A stretch of 8,490 bases of DNA from Bacillota bacterium (GTDB taxonomy: Bacteria; Bacillota; Desulfotomaculia; Desulfotomaculales; JAJYZD01), in NCBI GenBank assembly GCA_021800315.1, contig JAJYZD010000163.1, positions 1 through 8,490 on the forward strand, given 5' to 3'. Of this stretch, positions 1-5,707 are shown piece after piece. Numbering within the stretch: position 1 is the first letter of the stretch; every line of letters starts with the position of its first letter. The notes beneath the pieces are model-generated. The model was not told the origin of the DNA. It did no database searches and saw only the letters and a list, made by a program, of their open reading frames with translations. Made by a program: the position numbers and the translations under genes.

Positions 1-119
1 GTGGAGGACTCTGCGGATGGCGGGGGCGACGTGTAAGCGTCCTGCCTTATGCCATTCCGCTAAGACTCCCTCCCTCTGCGTAATTAGTGGCCTATGCTAA
101 GGTTTGCTTACGTTGCTAG
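1..119. other. Flanking sequence of unknown origin bordering the truncated kinase
   Basis: This stretch does not continue the kinase that follows. The kinase frame is blocked by TAA at 81 and TAG at 117, and none of the three forward frames shows the sugar-kinase N-terminus (no GTT/GTS phosphate motif, no GQMHG-like segment). Positions 60-120 look more AT-rich than the rest of the window. A minus-strand frame is open from 96 to the left edge and has a protein-like residue mix, but it has no standard start codon inside the window. I see no convincing terminal inverted repeat or target duplication, so its origin cannot be named from what is visible. Confidence 0.4.
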
Positions 120-1373
120 GAACGGTTACCGCAAAGGCCGGCCATTCTCTGGCCGGACCAGCGCGTAGCCGCGCCTGTGCCGGCGCTGTCCGCCCGCTGG
201 CGTTTGCTCTTCGCCCTGGCGCGCCAAAGGGCCACCATAGCCTACCTGCAGGGGCAGGCCAAGGTCAACTGGCTGACCTTTCACGAGCCGCAAACCTGGG
301 CCCGGACCCACAAGGTGCTCTTTCTCTCCGGTTTCCTGACCCACCGGCTCACCGGGGAGTTCCTCGATTCCACGGGCTGCCAGGTGGGCTACCTGCCGTT
401 CGATTACAAGCGGCAGGCATGGGCCGGGGACAGGGATTGGCAATGGCAGGCCCTGGCCATCGACCGCCGGCGGTTACCGGGCCTGGTCCGGCCCGGGGAG
501 CGCCTGGGCGTCATAAGTGGTCCGGCGTCCGACGCCACGGGCATTCCCCGTGGTATCCCCCTGGTGGCGGCGGCCGCGGACAAAGCCTGCGAAACCCTGG
601 GCGCGGGGTGTCTTTCCCCCGGGCAGGCCAACATCAGCTACGGCACCGCCGCCGCCATCGACGTGTATTCACCCCGCTACATCGAACCGCTGCCCCTGTT
701 TCCGGCCTATCCGGCGCCCGGCGGCTATAACCTGGAGGTTCAGGTCTTCAGCGGTTTTGCGCTCGTCTCCTGGTTTATCCGGGAATTCGCGCCGCCGATG
801 GGGGAGGGGGCCCCGGAAGGGATCCTGGACGCCCTGATCGGGGACATTCCTCCGGGGGCCCAGGGGTTGACGGTTCAGCCCTACTGGGTACCCGGTTTAG
901 GCCGGCCGGGTCCGGAGGCCAGGGGGGCGGCCGTGGGCTTTCGTCACCACCACGGGAGGGCCCATTTCTACCGCGCCCTCCTGGAAGGTCTGGCCCTGGA
1001 CCTGCGGGAGGGGAGGGAAAGGATCGAGCGCCGGACCGGGCAACGGATCACCCGCCTCTGTATCTCCGGCGGCGGGGCCCGCAGCGACCGCATGGCGGAG
1101 ATCACCGCCGACGTGTTCAACCTGCCGGTGGAAAGGGCGCATACCTGGGAGGCCGCGGCCCTGGGGGCGGCCGTAACGGCCGCCGTGGGCAACGGTTACT
1201 TTCCGGGCTATCCCGCCGCGGTGACGGCCATGGTCCGGTACCGGGAGGCCGTGCTTCCGGACGCCGGGCGGGCGGCGGCTTACGACGGGCTGTACCGTCG
1301 GATATACCGGCGACTGTACGGGCGGCTTGCGCCGCTGTACCGGGAGATCGGCAGGATGAACGGGATGGTTTGA
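120..1373 (+). pseudogene. FGGY-family carbohydrate kinase, N-terminally truncated
   Basis: FGGY kinases phosphorylate sugars or polyols with ATP in the cytoplasm. Homology-like sequence starts at 123-135 with RPAILWPDQR, the conserved substrate-side segment of the N-terminal FGGY domain. It runs through WARTHKVL, FLTHRLTGE, the catalytic-base region AAADKACETLGAG (Asp at 579-581), the phosphate-binding SYGTAAAI and the C-terminal-domain motif SGGGARSD (about 1065-1088). The last 300 nt carry the usual FGGY_C tail with alanine-rich EAAALGAA. Overall it resembles the ygcE-like subgroup. Family members are about 500 residues; here about 418 codons remain. The missing part is the first 70-90 residues, including the N-terminal phosphate loop. 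The only in-frame standard start is GTG at 177, which lies inside the homologous region and has no ribosome-binding site. Without the N-terminal ATPase segment the product should be inactive. The rest of the frame is intact, which suggests recent damage. The original substrate cannot be told. Confidence 0.8.
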
Positions 1374-1375
1374 TT

Positions 1376-1393
1376 CTTGCGGTCAGCCGCAAG
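1376..1393. repeat. 7-bp perfect hairpin just after the kinase remnant
   Basis: CTTGCGG (1376-1382), a TCAG loop and CCGCAAG (1387-1393) form a perfect 7-bp stem starting 3 nt past the kinase stop codon. No T-run follows, so it is a poor intrinsic terminator. It overlaps the -35 region of the candidate promoter for the next operon and could equally be an operator. Confidence 0.45.
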
Positions 1394-1405
1394 GCGCGGT
1401 AAAAT
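1377..1405 (+). promoter_or_regulatory. Candidate sigma-A-type promoter for the SCP2-ALDH-ADH operon
   Basis: TTGCGG (1377-1382) and TAAAAT (1400-1405) are separated by exactly 17 nt. The -10 matches consensus at 5 of 6 positions and the -35 at 3 of 6. Transcription would begin near 1412, giving an untranslated leader of about 130 nt. The -35 lies inside the 1376-1393 hairpin, so a regulator bound there would block the polymerase. The call rests on consensus matching alone. Confidence 0.4.
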
Positions 1406-1444
1406 AAGGGTGGCGGAATTATGCAAAATTTTGTCGCAGGCCTG

Positions 1445-1495
1445 TTTCCTGGGAAAGGAGGGACGTTTCCCTGGTTCCTGAACCCGGACAAGTTC
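1445..1495 (+). promoter_or_regulatory. Leader with overlapping, mutually exclusive short stems
   Basis: GGAAA at 1452-1456 can pair back with TTTCC (1445-1449), while the overlapping GGGAAA (1451-1456) can pair forward with TTTCCC (1466-1471); both cannot form at once. A little further on, GGTT (1473-1476) can pair with AACC (1481-1484), and GAAC (1480-1483) with GTTC (1492-1495). The stems are only 4-6 bp. No known riboswitch core is recognisable, so this is a possible attenuator or simply a structured leader. Confidence 0.3.
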
Positions 1496-1531
1496 CGCAA
1501 CTGGTCAAATGACTGATAATTTCTAAGAATT

Positions 1532-1539
1532 GGAGGTGA
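1532..1539 (+). promoter_or_regulatory. Strong ribosome-binding site for the SCP2-like gene
   Basis: GGAGGTGA is close to a full complement of the 16S rRNA 3' end and lies 5 nt before the ATG at 1545. It fixes the start of the SCP2-like gene and suggests that the first gene of the operon is well translated. Confidence 0.85.
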
Positions 1540-1544
1540 CATAG

Positions 1545-1955
1545 ATGGCTTGTTTTACGGACAGCGACCAGCTCTACACTGTCCTGGGCGGCTTTCTGCG
1601 GGCCCAGGCCGGCACGGAAATCGCCAGAACCATAGCCCGCATGGGCGTGTGTATCCAGTTCAAGTACCACGAACCGGAAGCCTTGATTACCCTGGTAGCC
1701 GCCGGTGACGACCTGGAGGTTGTCGCCGGGGACGATTCCCACGAGCCCGAGGTGCAGTTCGAAATGAAGGCCGACATCGCCCACCGCTTCTGGCTGGGCA
1801 GGGTCAACCTGCCCGTGGCCCTGGCCCGCCAGCAGATTATCGCCCGCGGACCGGTGCAAAAAGCGCTCAAGCTCCTGCCCGTCATCCAGCCGTTGTACGC
1901 CCGTTACGAGGTCCACCTGCGCGCCATGGGCCGCGCAGACCTGGTCGACGTTTAG
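1545..1955 (+). CDS. SCP2-like sterol/lipid-binding domain protein
   Basis: This 136-residue protein consists essentially of one domain. The residue pattern in its second half (an aspartate-led segment ending in RFWLGRVNLPVALARQQI, then a GPVQKALKLLP helix) is that of the SCP2 sterol-carrier fold. Small bacterial SCP2 proteins of about this length have a hydrophobic tunnel that can hold fatty acyl chains, sterols or similar molecules; few have known ligands. There is no signal peptide or membrane segment, so it should be cytoplasmic. It is the first gene of a three-gene operon, 17 nt before the aldehyde dehydrogenase, with a strong ribosome-binding site. That position suggests it carries, shields or senses a hydrophobic alcohol, aldehyde or acid handled by the next two enzymes, which is inference. 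The family call is reasonably firm; the ligand is unknown. Confidence 0.75.
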   Translation: MACFTDSDQLYTVLGGFLRAQAGTEIARTIARMGVCIQFKYHEPEALITLVAAGDDLEVVAGDDSHEPEVQFEMKADIAHRFWLGRVNLPVALARQQIIARGPVQKALKLLPVIQPLYARYEVHLRAMGRADLVDV

Positions 1956-1972
1956 GATAAGGGGGGCTCCGA

Positions 1973-3457
1973 ATGGATCAAGGCTTCATCGTCGGCGGCC
2001 GGCGGGTTTTCGGTTCCACCGGGGAGTCCTTCGCGGTGGTCGATCCGGCTACCGGCGAACCCTTCGCCCGGGTGGCCCAGGCGGCTCCGGCGGACGTCGA
2101 CCTGGCCGTGCGGGAGGCCCGGGAAGCCCTGGAGGACCGGCGCTGGTCGCTGATCACCCCGCTGGAACGGGGGCGCATCCTGAACCGGATCGGCGAACTG
2201 GTCCGGGAGCGCGGTGACGAACTCGCCGCCCTGATGTGCCGGGAAAACGGCATGACCCTCAACTATGCGCTCTACGTCGAAATCCCCATGGTGGGCGACG
2301 CGTTTTCCTATTACGGCGGCCTGGTTCCCCAGGTGGGCGGGGAAACCCTGCCTTTTGCCTTTCCCGGCGCCCCGCCCGACTACCTGGCCATGACCCTCAA
2401 GGAGCCGGTCGGCGTCGCGGCCCAAATCACGCCCTGGAACTTTCCCCTGTTGATGCCGGCCTGGAAAATAGCGCCGGCGTTGGCCGCGGGCTGTCCCGTG
2501 GTGCTCAAGCCGTCCTCGGAAACCCCGCTGACCGCGCTGTTCCTGGCGGAACTCTGCCTGGCGGCGGGTGTGCCGGAAGGAATGGTCAACGTGGTCACCG
2601 GCCCGGGCACTACCGTGGGGCGGACGCTGGTCACCCATCCCGATGTCCGGAAGATCGCCTTCACCGGGGAGACGGCCACCGGTCGTTCCATTCTCCGCGA
2701 TGCCGCCGGGGGCATCAAGCGGGTTACCCTGGAACTGGGCGGCAAATCGCCCAATATCGTTTTCGAGGACGCCGACCTGGAGGCCGCGGTGGGAGGAGCC
2801 TTGTTGGGCGTCTTTCTGAACCAGGGGCAGATCTGCCAGGCCGGCAGCCGGATCCTGGTCCAGGAAAGTATTTACGAGGCCTTCGTTGCGCGCTTCGCCG
2901 AACGGGCAAAAAGCCTGACTGTGGGCCCCGGCACCGACGCGCTGTCCGACCTGGGACCGGTCATCAGCCGGGACCAACTGCTCAAAGTGGGGGACTACGT
3001 AGCCAGCGGCCTGGCCGCGGGGGCCCAACTCCTGACCGGGGGCGGACGGCCGGAACTGCCGTCGCCGTTCGACCGGGGTTTCTTCGTCCAGCCGACCGTG
3101 TTCGGAAGCGTGACTCCGGATATGGCCATCGCCCGGGAGGAGATTTTCGGGCCGGTGGCGGCCATCATGACTTTCAAGAGCGAAGAAGAACTCGTCCGCG
3201 TCGCCAACAGTACCATCTACGGGCTGGCCGGGGCGGTCTGGACCCGCGATGTCAAGCGGGCTTTCCGGGTGGCCCGCGGTATCGGGTCGGGCACGGTGTG
3301 GATCAACACCTACCACCTGCTGTCGCCGGCGGCTCCCTTCGGCGGCTACAAGCAGAGCGGGCTCGGCCGGGAGTTGGGCCGGCAGGGGCTGGAGTCCTAC
3401 CTGGAGACCAAGACCGTCATCGTCGATTTAAACGATACACCCGTGAGCTATTTTTGA
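1973..3457 (+). CDS. Aldehyde dehydrogenase, NAD(P)-dependent (ALDH superfamily)
   Basis: At 494 residues this is a full-length ALDH that should oxidise an aldehyde to the carboxylic acid in the cytoplasm. All core residues are visible: Asn156 in ITPWNFPLL, Lys179 in VVLKPSSETP, the glycine-rich cofactor turn FTGETATG (230-237), general-base Glu254 in LELGGKSPN, nucleophile Cys288 in NQGQICQAGSR, Glu390 in EEIFGPV, and the C-terminal PFGGYKQSGLGRE (455-467). Three residues after Lys179, where NAD-preferring enzymes usually have Glu, there is Ser182. GabD-type NADP enzymes also have Ser there, so NADP use is possible. The turn reads GE rather than the usual GS. The start follows a G-rich stretch rather than a strong ribosome-binding site, 17 nt after the upstream stop, so coupled translation is likely. 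It lies between an SCP2-like protein and an alcohol dehydrogenase, which points to an alcohol-aldehyde-acid route; the substrate cannot be assigned from sequence. Confidence 0.93.
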   Translation: MDQGFIVGGRRVFGSTGESFAVVDPATGEPFARVAQAAPADVDLAVREAREALEDRRWSLITPLERGRILNRIGELVRERGDELAALMCRENGMTLNYALYVEIPMVGDAFSYYGGLVPQVGGETLPFAFPGAPPDYLAMTLKEPVGVAAQITPWNFPLLMPAWKIAPALAAGCPVVLKPSSETPLTALFLAELCLAAGVPEGMVNVVTGPGTTVGRTLVTHPDVRKIAFTGETATGRSILRDAAGGIKRVTLELGGKSPNIVFEDADLEAAVGGALLGVFLNQGQICQAGSRILVQESIYEAFVARFAERAKSLTVGPGTDALSDLGPVISRDQLLKVGDYVASGLAAGAQLLTGGGRPELPSPFDRGFFVQPTVFGSVTPDMAIAREEIFGPVAAIMTFKSEEELVRVANSTIYGLAGAVWTRDVKRAFRVARGIGSGTVWINTYHLLSPAAPFGGYKQSGLGRELGRQGLESYLETKTVIVDLNDTPVSYF

Positions 3458-3473
3458 GGAAGGGGGCGGGGTT

Positions 3474-4625
3474 GTGGTTCCCGACTTCGTGGAATTCGGC
3501 CTGCCCACCCGGATCACCGGCGGCGACGACGCGCTCGCCGGTCTGGGGGATGAGCTGGCTGCTCTTGGCATAACCCGGGTTTTCGTCGTCACCGATTCCT
3601 TTTTGCGGGAGACGGGACTGGTCGGCGAAGTGATCCGGCACCTCGGCAGGGTGGAGATCGCGGGCATCTTCGACCGGGTCCGCCCGAACTCCGGCGTCGA
3701 CCTGGTGGAGGAAGGGGCCGGGTGTCTTGCGGCCAGCGGGGCCGACGGGATTCTGGCCGTCGGGGGCGGCAGCCACATTGATACCGCCAAGGCGTTGAAC
3801 CTGGTCCACACCCTGGGGGGAAGGCTCCTGGATCACCAGGGAGCCTTCAACATCGCGCGGCCGCTGAAGTTGCCGCTGGTCGCCGTTCCGACCACCGCCG
3901 GAACCGGCAGCGAGGTTACGCCGGCCGCCGTGATCTGGAACCGGGACGAGCGGACCAAGCTGACCTTCTTCAGCCCCCACCTGGCGCCGCGACTGGCCGT
4001 GCTCGCGCCGGCGCTGACCAGGGACCTGCCGGCCTTCCTCACCGCGGCCACCGGTTTCGACGCGCTGTCCCACGCCGTGGAGGCCTACGTCTCGGTGACC
4101 CACAATCCCTTTGCCGACGCTCTGGCCCTGGCGGCGGTGCGGCGGATCCACCGGTACCTGGGGCGGGCCGTCGCCGGAGGGGACCCGGAAGCCCGCTGGG
4201 GCATGCAGACGGCCGCCACCATGGGAGGGATGGCTTTCGGCGCGGCCCTGCTGGGTGGGGCGCACGCCATCGCCCATGCGCTCGGCGGCCTTTGCGAGGT
4301 TGGGCACGGGGTGGCGGTGGCCCTGGTCCTGCCGGCGGTCTGCTCTTTCAACCTGGACGCCTGCCCGGAGCGGTTTGCGGCCATTGCCCATGGCCTGGGC
4401 GCGTCGGGTCCGGACCCGGTTTCGGCCGGTGCCGCCGGGATTGAAGCCATGCAAAGCCTCCGGGCGATGTGCGGTCTGCCCGCGCGGCTTTCCGCGGTCA
4501 ACGTTCCGGCCGCCCTCATTCCCGCCCTGGCCGAACTGGCGGCGACGGACGCCGCGATTGTGACCAATCCCAAACCGATGACGGCCGCGGATATCGCGGC
4601 CATTCTGGAGGCACTCGCCCTTTGA
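3474..4625 (+). CDS. Iron-containing alcohol dehydrogenase (group III)
   Basis: This 383-residue protein is a standard-length member of the iron-type alcohol dehydrogenase family, which interconverts alcohols and aldehydes with NAD(P)H. The N-terminal nucleotide-binding domain has VVTDSFL, GGGSHIDTAKA (97-107) and PTTAGTGSE (139-147). The C-terminal helical domain holds the metal site: Asp196 and His200 in GFDALSHAVEAY, His264 in GGAHAIAHALGG, and His278 in GHGVA; His268 is the conserved catalytic-region histidine. Asp41 sits where FucO-like NAD enzymes have Asp, so NAD(H) is the likelier cofactor. The start is GTG, supported by an AGGAAGGGGG site 16 nt or less upstream and by typical N-terminal alignment. 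It follows the ALDH by 16 nt and ends the operon. Together they could take an alcohol to the acid or run in reverse to dispose of reducing power. The family is certain; the substrate is not. Confidence 0.93.
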   Translation: MVPDFVEFGLPTRITGGDDALAGLGDELAALGITRVFVVTDSFLRETGLVGEVIRHLGRVEIAGIFDRVRPNSGVDLVEEGAGCLAASGADGILAVGGGSHIDTAKALNLVHTLGGRLLDHQGAFNIARPLKLPLVAVPTTAGTGSEVTPAAVIWNRDERTKLTFFSPHLAPRLAVLAPALTRDLPAFLTAATGFDALSHAVEAYVSVTHNPFADALALAAVRRIHRYLGRAVAGGDPEARWGMQTAATMGGMAFGAALLGGAHAIAHALGGLCEVGHGVAVALVLPAVCSFNLDACPERFAAIAHGLGASGPDPVSAGAAGIEAMQSLRAMCGLPARLSAVNVPAALIPALAELAATDAAIVTNPKPMTAADIAAILEALAL

Positions 4626-4665
4626 ACGACCGCGGGGCCGCTGATGGACGGTCTGGAATGAAGAC

Positions 4666-4685
4666 GACCGCCCCGCGGGGCGGTC
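4666..4685. terminator. 20-bp perfect palindrome between convergent genes
   Basis: GACCGCCCCGCGGGGCGGTC is a perfect 20-bp palindrome lying 40 nt past the alcohol dehydrogenase stop and 26 nt past the end of the oppositely oriented chemoreceptor gene. In RNA it would fold into a very GC-rich hairpin on either strand. Its position suits a bidirectional terminator, but neither side has a T-run, so it may act as an RNA 3'-end stabiliser or be Rho-dependent. Confidence 0.5.
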
Positions 4686-4711
4686 CCGGTTACGGGGGGA
4701 TGGGAGAACGC

Positions 4712-5545
4712 TCAGGCCTTGATCAGGCCCTCGGCGTACGCGTTGAGCTGTTCGGTCACCGGCTCGATCTTCTGCATGGACAGATTGACATCCTGGGTGG
4801 TGGCCGATTGTTCCTCGGCAACCGCGGACACCTGCAGGATGTTGTCCAACAGGGCATTGATCTTGCCCTTGATGCTGTACAGTTTTTCGGAGACGTCCTT
4901 GGCCGAGGTCTGGGTCCGGGAGGCCAGTTTGCGGATTTCCTCCGCCACGACGTTGAACCCCCGGCCCAGATCGCCGGCCCTGGCCGCTTCTATGGCGGCG
5001 TTGAGACCGAGGAGGTGGGTCTGCGAAGCTATATCCTTGATCAAGTCCATGATTTCGTCCATTTTTTTGATCTCGTTTTCTATGGCGCCGGTATTGCTGG
5101 CCAGTTCCGTGGAGGATGCCGCCAGTTGCTGGGACGAGGAGGCCAGGCTGGAGATCCCCGTGACGGTGGCTTTGATGGCCTCGTGCATTTCCCCGGAGAT
5201 CGCGTGGAGCCTTTCCAGGTCTTCTATGGGGGTGGTCGTGACGAACGAGCCGACGACCTCGTTGCCTTCCCGGATGGGCACGCCCGCCCCGATGTAGGGC
5301 AGACCGTACACTTCTTTCGGTACGCGCAGGGAGACCTTCTTATTGGCGTTCAGGGTGGTTCGGGCCGTGCTGCCGGGCTTGACCGGGTCAAGCACGTTGA
5401 TCCGGAGTTTGACCGCTCCGTCGATGGAAACCAGGTAGCGCTCCGTGTCGCTGACGAACAAACCGATGTTGTCGCCAAAGTAAGCGCGCATCAGGGGAAT
5501 AAGGTCGATTACCTTCTGAACTTCCGGCCGTACTTCGTTGGACAT
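4712..5545 (-). CDS. Soluble methyl-accepting chemotaxis protein, short form
   Basis: This 277-residue chemoreceptor should signal to a CheA/CheW array. The C-terminal half is the signalling coiled coil. Its hairpin tip is clear: LNAAIEAARAGDLGRGFNVV (181-200), followed by AEEIRKLA. The helices before the tip are rich in Ser/Ala/Gln (about 130-155), and EEQSATTQDVN (244-254) lies on the returning helix. Residues 1-110 form a compact sensor with no transmembrane segment and no HAMP domain. Its GLFVSDTERYLVSIDG and GLPYIGAGVPI segments resemble a small PAS- or Cache-like fold, so the signal is probably cytoplasmic. At 277 residues it is about half a classical receptor. A GTG at 5554 is also in frame, but it abuts the AGGAAAGGAAG ribosome-binding site (5554-5564), whereas the ATG at 5545 lies 8 nt from it and is preferred. 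It is transcribed divergently from the HgdB-like gene and convergently to the alcohol dehydrogenase. Confidence 0.92.
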   Translation of the reverse strand: MSNEVRPEVQKVIDLIPLMRAYFGDNIGLFVSDTERYLVSIDGAVKLRINVLDPVKPGSTARTTLNANKKVSLRVPKEVYGLPYIGAGVPIREGNEVVGSFVTTTPIEDLERLHAISGEMHEAIKATVTGISSLASSSQQLAASSTELASNTGAIENEIKKMDEIMDLIKDIASQTHLLGLNAAIEAARAGDLGRGFNVVAEEIRKLASRTQTSAKDVSEKLYSIKGKINALLDNILQVSAVAEEQSATTQDVNLSMQKIEPVTEQLNAYAEGLIKA

Positions 5546-5564
5546 GCCCTGCACTTCCTTTCCT

Positions 5565-5597
5565 AGTATAATTTCGGACTAAAGAGAATTTTCTTGA
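5565..5597 (-). promoter_or_regulatory. Candidate promoter for the chemoreceptor gene
   Basis: On the minus strand TATACT (5570-5565) is a good sigma-A -10 but has no recognisable -35. Overlapping it, TCAA (5597-5594), a 15-nt spacer and TCCGAAAT (5578-5571) resemble the flagellar sigma-28/sigma-D pattern TAAA-N15-GCCGATAA with a few mismatches. Chemoreceptor genes often use that factor. The two readings cannot be separated by eye. Confidence 0.3.
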
Positions 5598-5621
5598 TAC
5601 GGGCGAAAAAGAATATTTTCG
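5582..5621. repeat. Two adjacent AT-rich inverted repeats in the divergent intergenic region
   Basis: The 14-mer at 5582-5595 (AAGAGAATTTTCTT) is a palindrome with one mismatched pair. The 18-mer at 5604-5621 has perfect 6-bp arms, CGAAAA and TTTTCG, around a 6-bp centre. Both lie between the two divergent promoters in an otherwise GC-rich genome, a typical place for operators. No known regulator site is matched convincingly. Confidence 0.35.
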
Positions 5622-5637
5622 ACTTCCGGTGGTTTTT

Positions 5638-5673
5638 CCGGATTATCCGGTAAGACGGCCGCCGTGGTATAAT
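5638..5673 (+). promoter_or_regulatory. Extended -10 promoter with an overlapping palindrome, upstream of the hgdB-like gene
   Basis: TATAAT at 5668-5673 is a perfect -10 preceded by TG plus one base (5665-5667), the extended -10 arrangement that can work without a good -35. No TTGACA-like box is found at the right spacing. Instead CCGGAT-T-ATCCGG (5638-5650), a perfect 6-bp inverted repeat, covers exactly the -35 position. A regulator bound there could control the cluster. Transcription would start near 5680, about 28 nt before the ATG. Confidence 0.6.
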
Positions 5674-5707
5674 ATGAGAGGAAAAAGCCGGGTACGAAAG
5701 GATCGGC

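Noticed and set aside
1411..1427. Sigma-54-like -24/-12 element (TGGCGG then TGC)
   Set aside because: The GG-to-GC spacing is one base short of the strict requirement, and the TTGC part is incomplete.
1424..1435. Spo0A-box-like sequences (TTTTGTCGCA here; GTCGAAA on the minus strand near 5615-5623)
   Set aside because: Each matches the short 7-base core at only 6 positions, which is expected often by chance; no paired boxes are seen.
1952..3316. Minus-strand open frame of more than 450 codons opposite the aldehyde dehydrogenase
   Set aside because: It is the mirror of a real GC-rich gene. The translation is rich in Gly, Arg, His and Gln with no family motifs, and the plus strand carries an unmistakable full-length ALDH.
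2236..3573. Plus-strand open frame of about 445 codons overlapping ALDH and the start of the ADH
   Set aside because: It is an out-of-frame shadow. It has Gly/Arg/Pro-rich low-complexity sequence, no ribosome-binding site and overlaps two certain genes.
3417..4454. Minus-strand open frame opposite the alcohol dehydrogenase
   Set aside because: Its composition is that of an antisense shadow, it has no recognisable motifs, and the plus-strand gene has all metal ligands.
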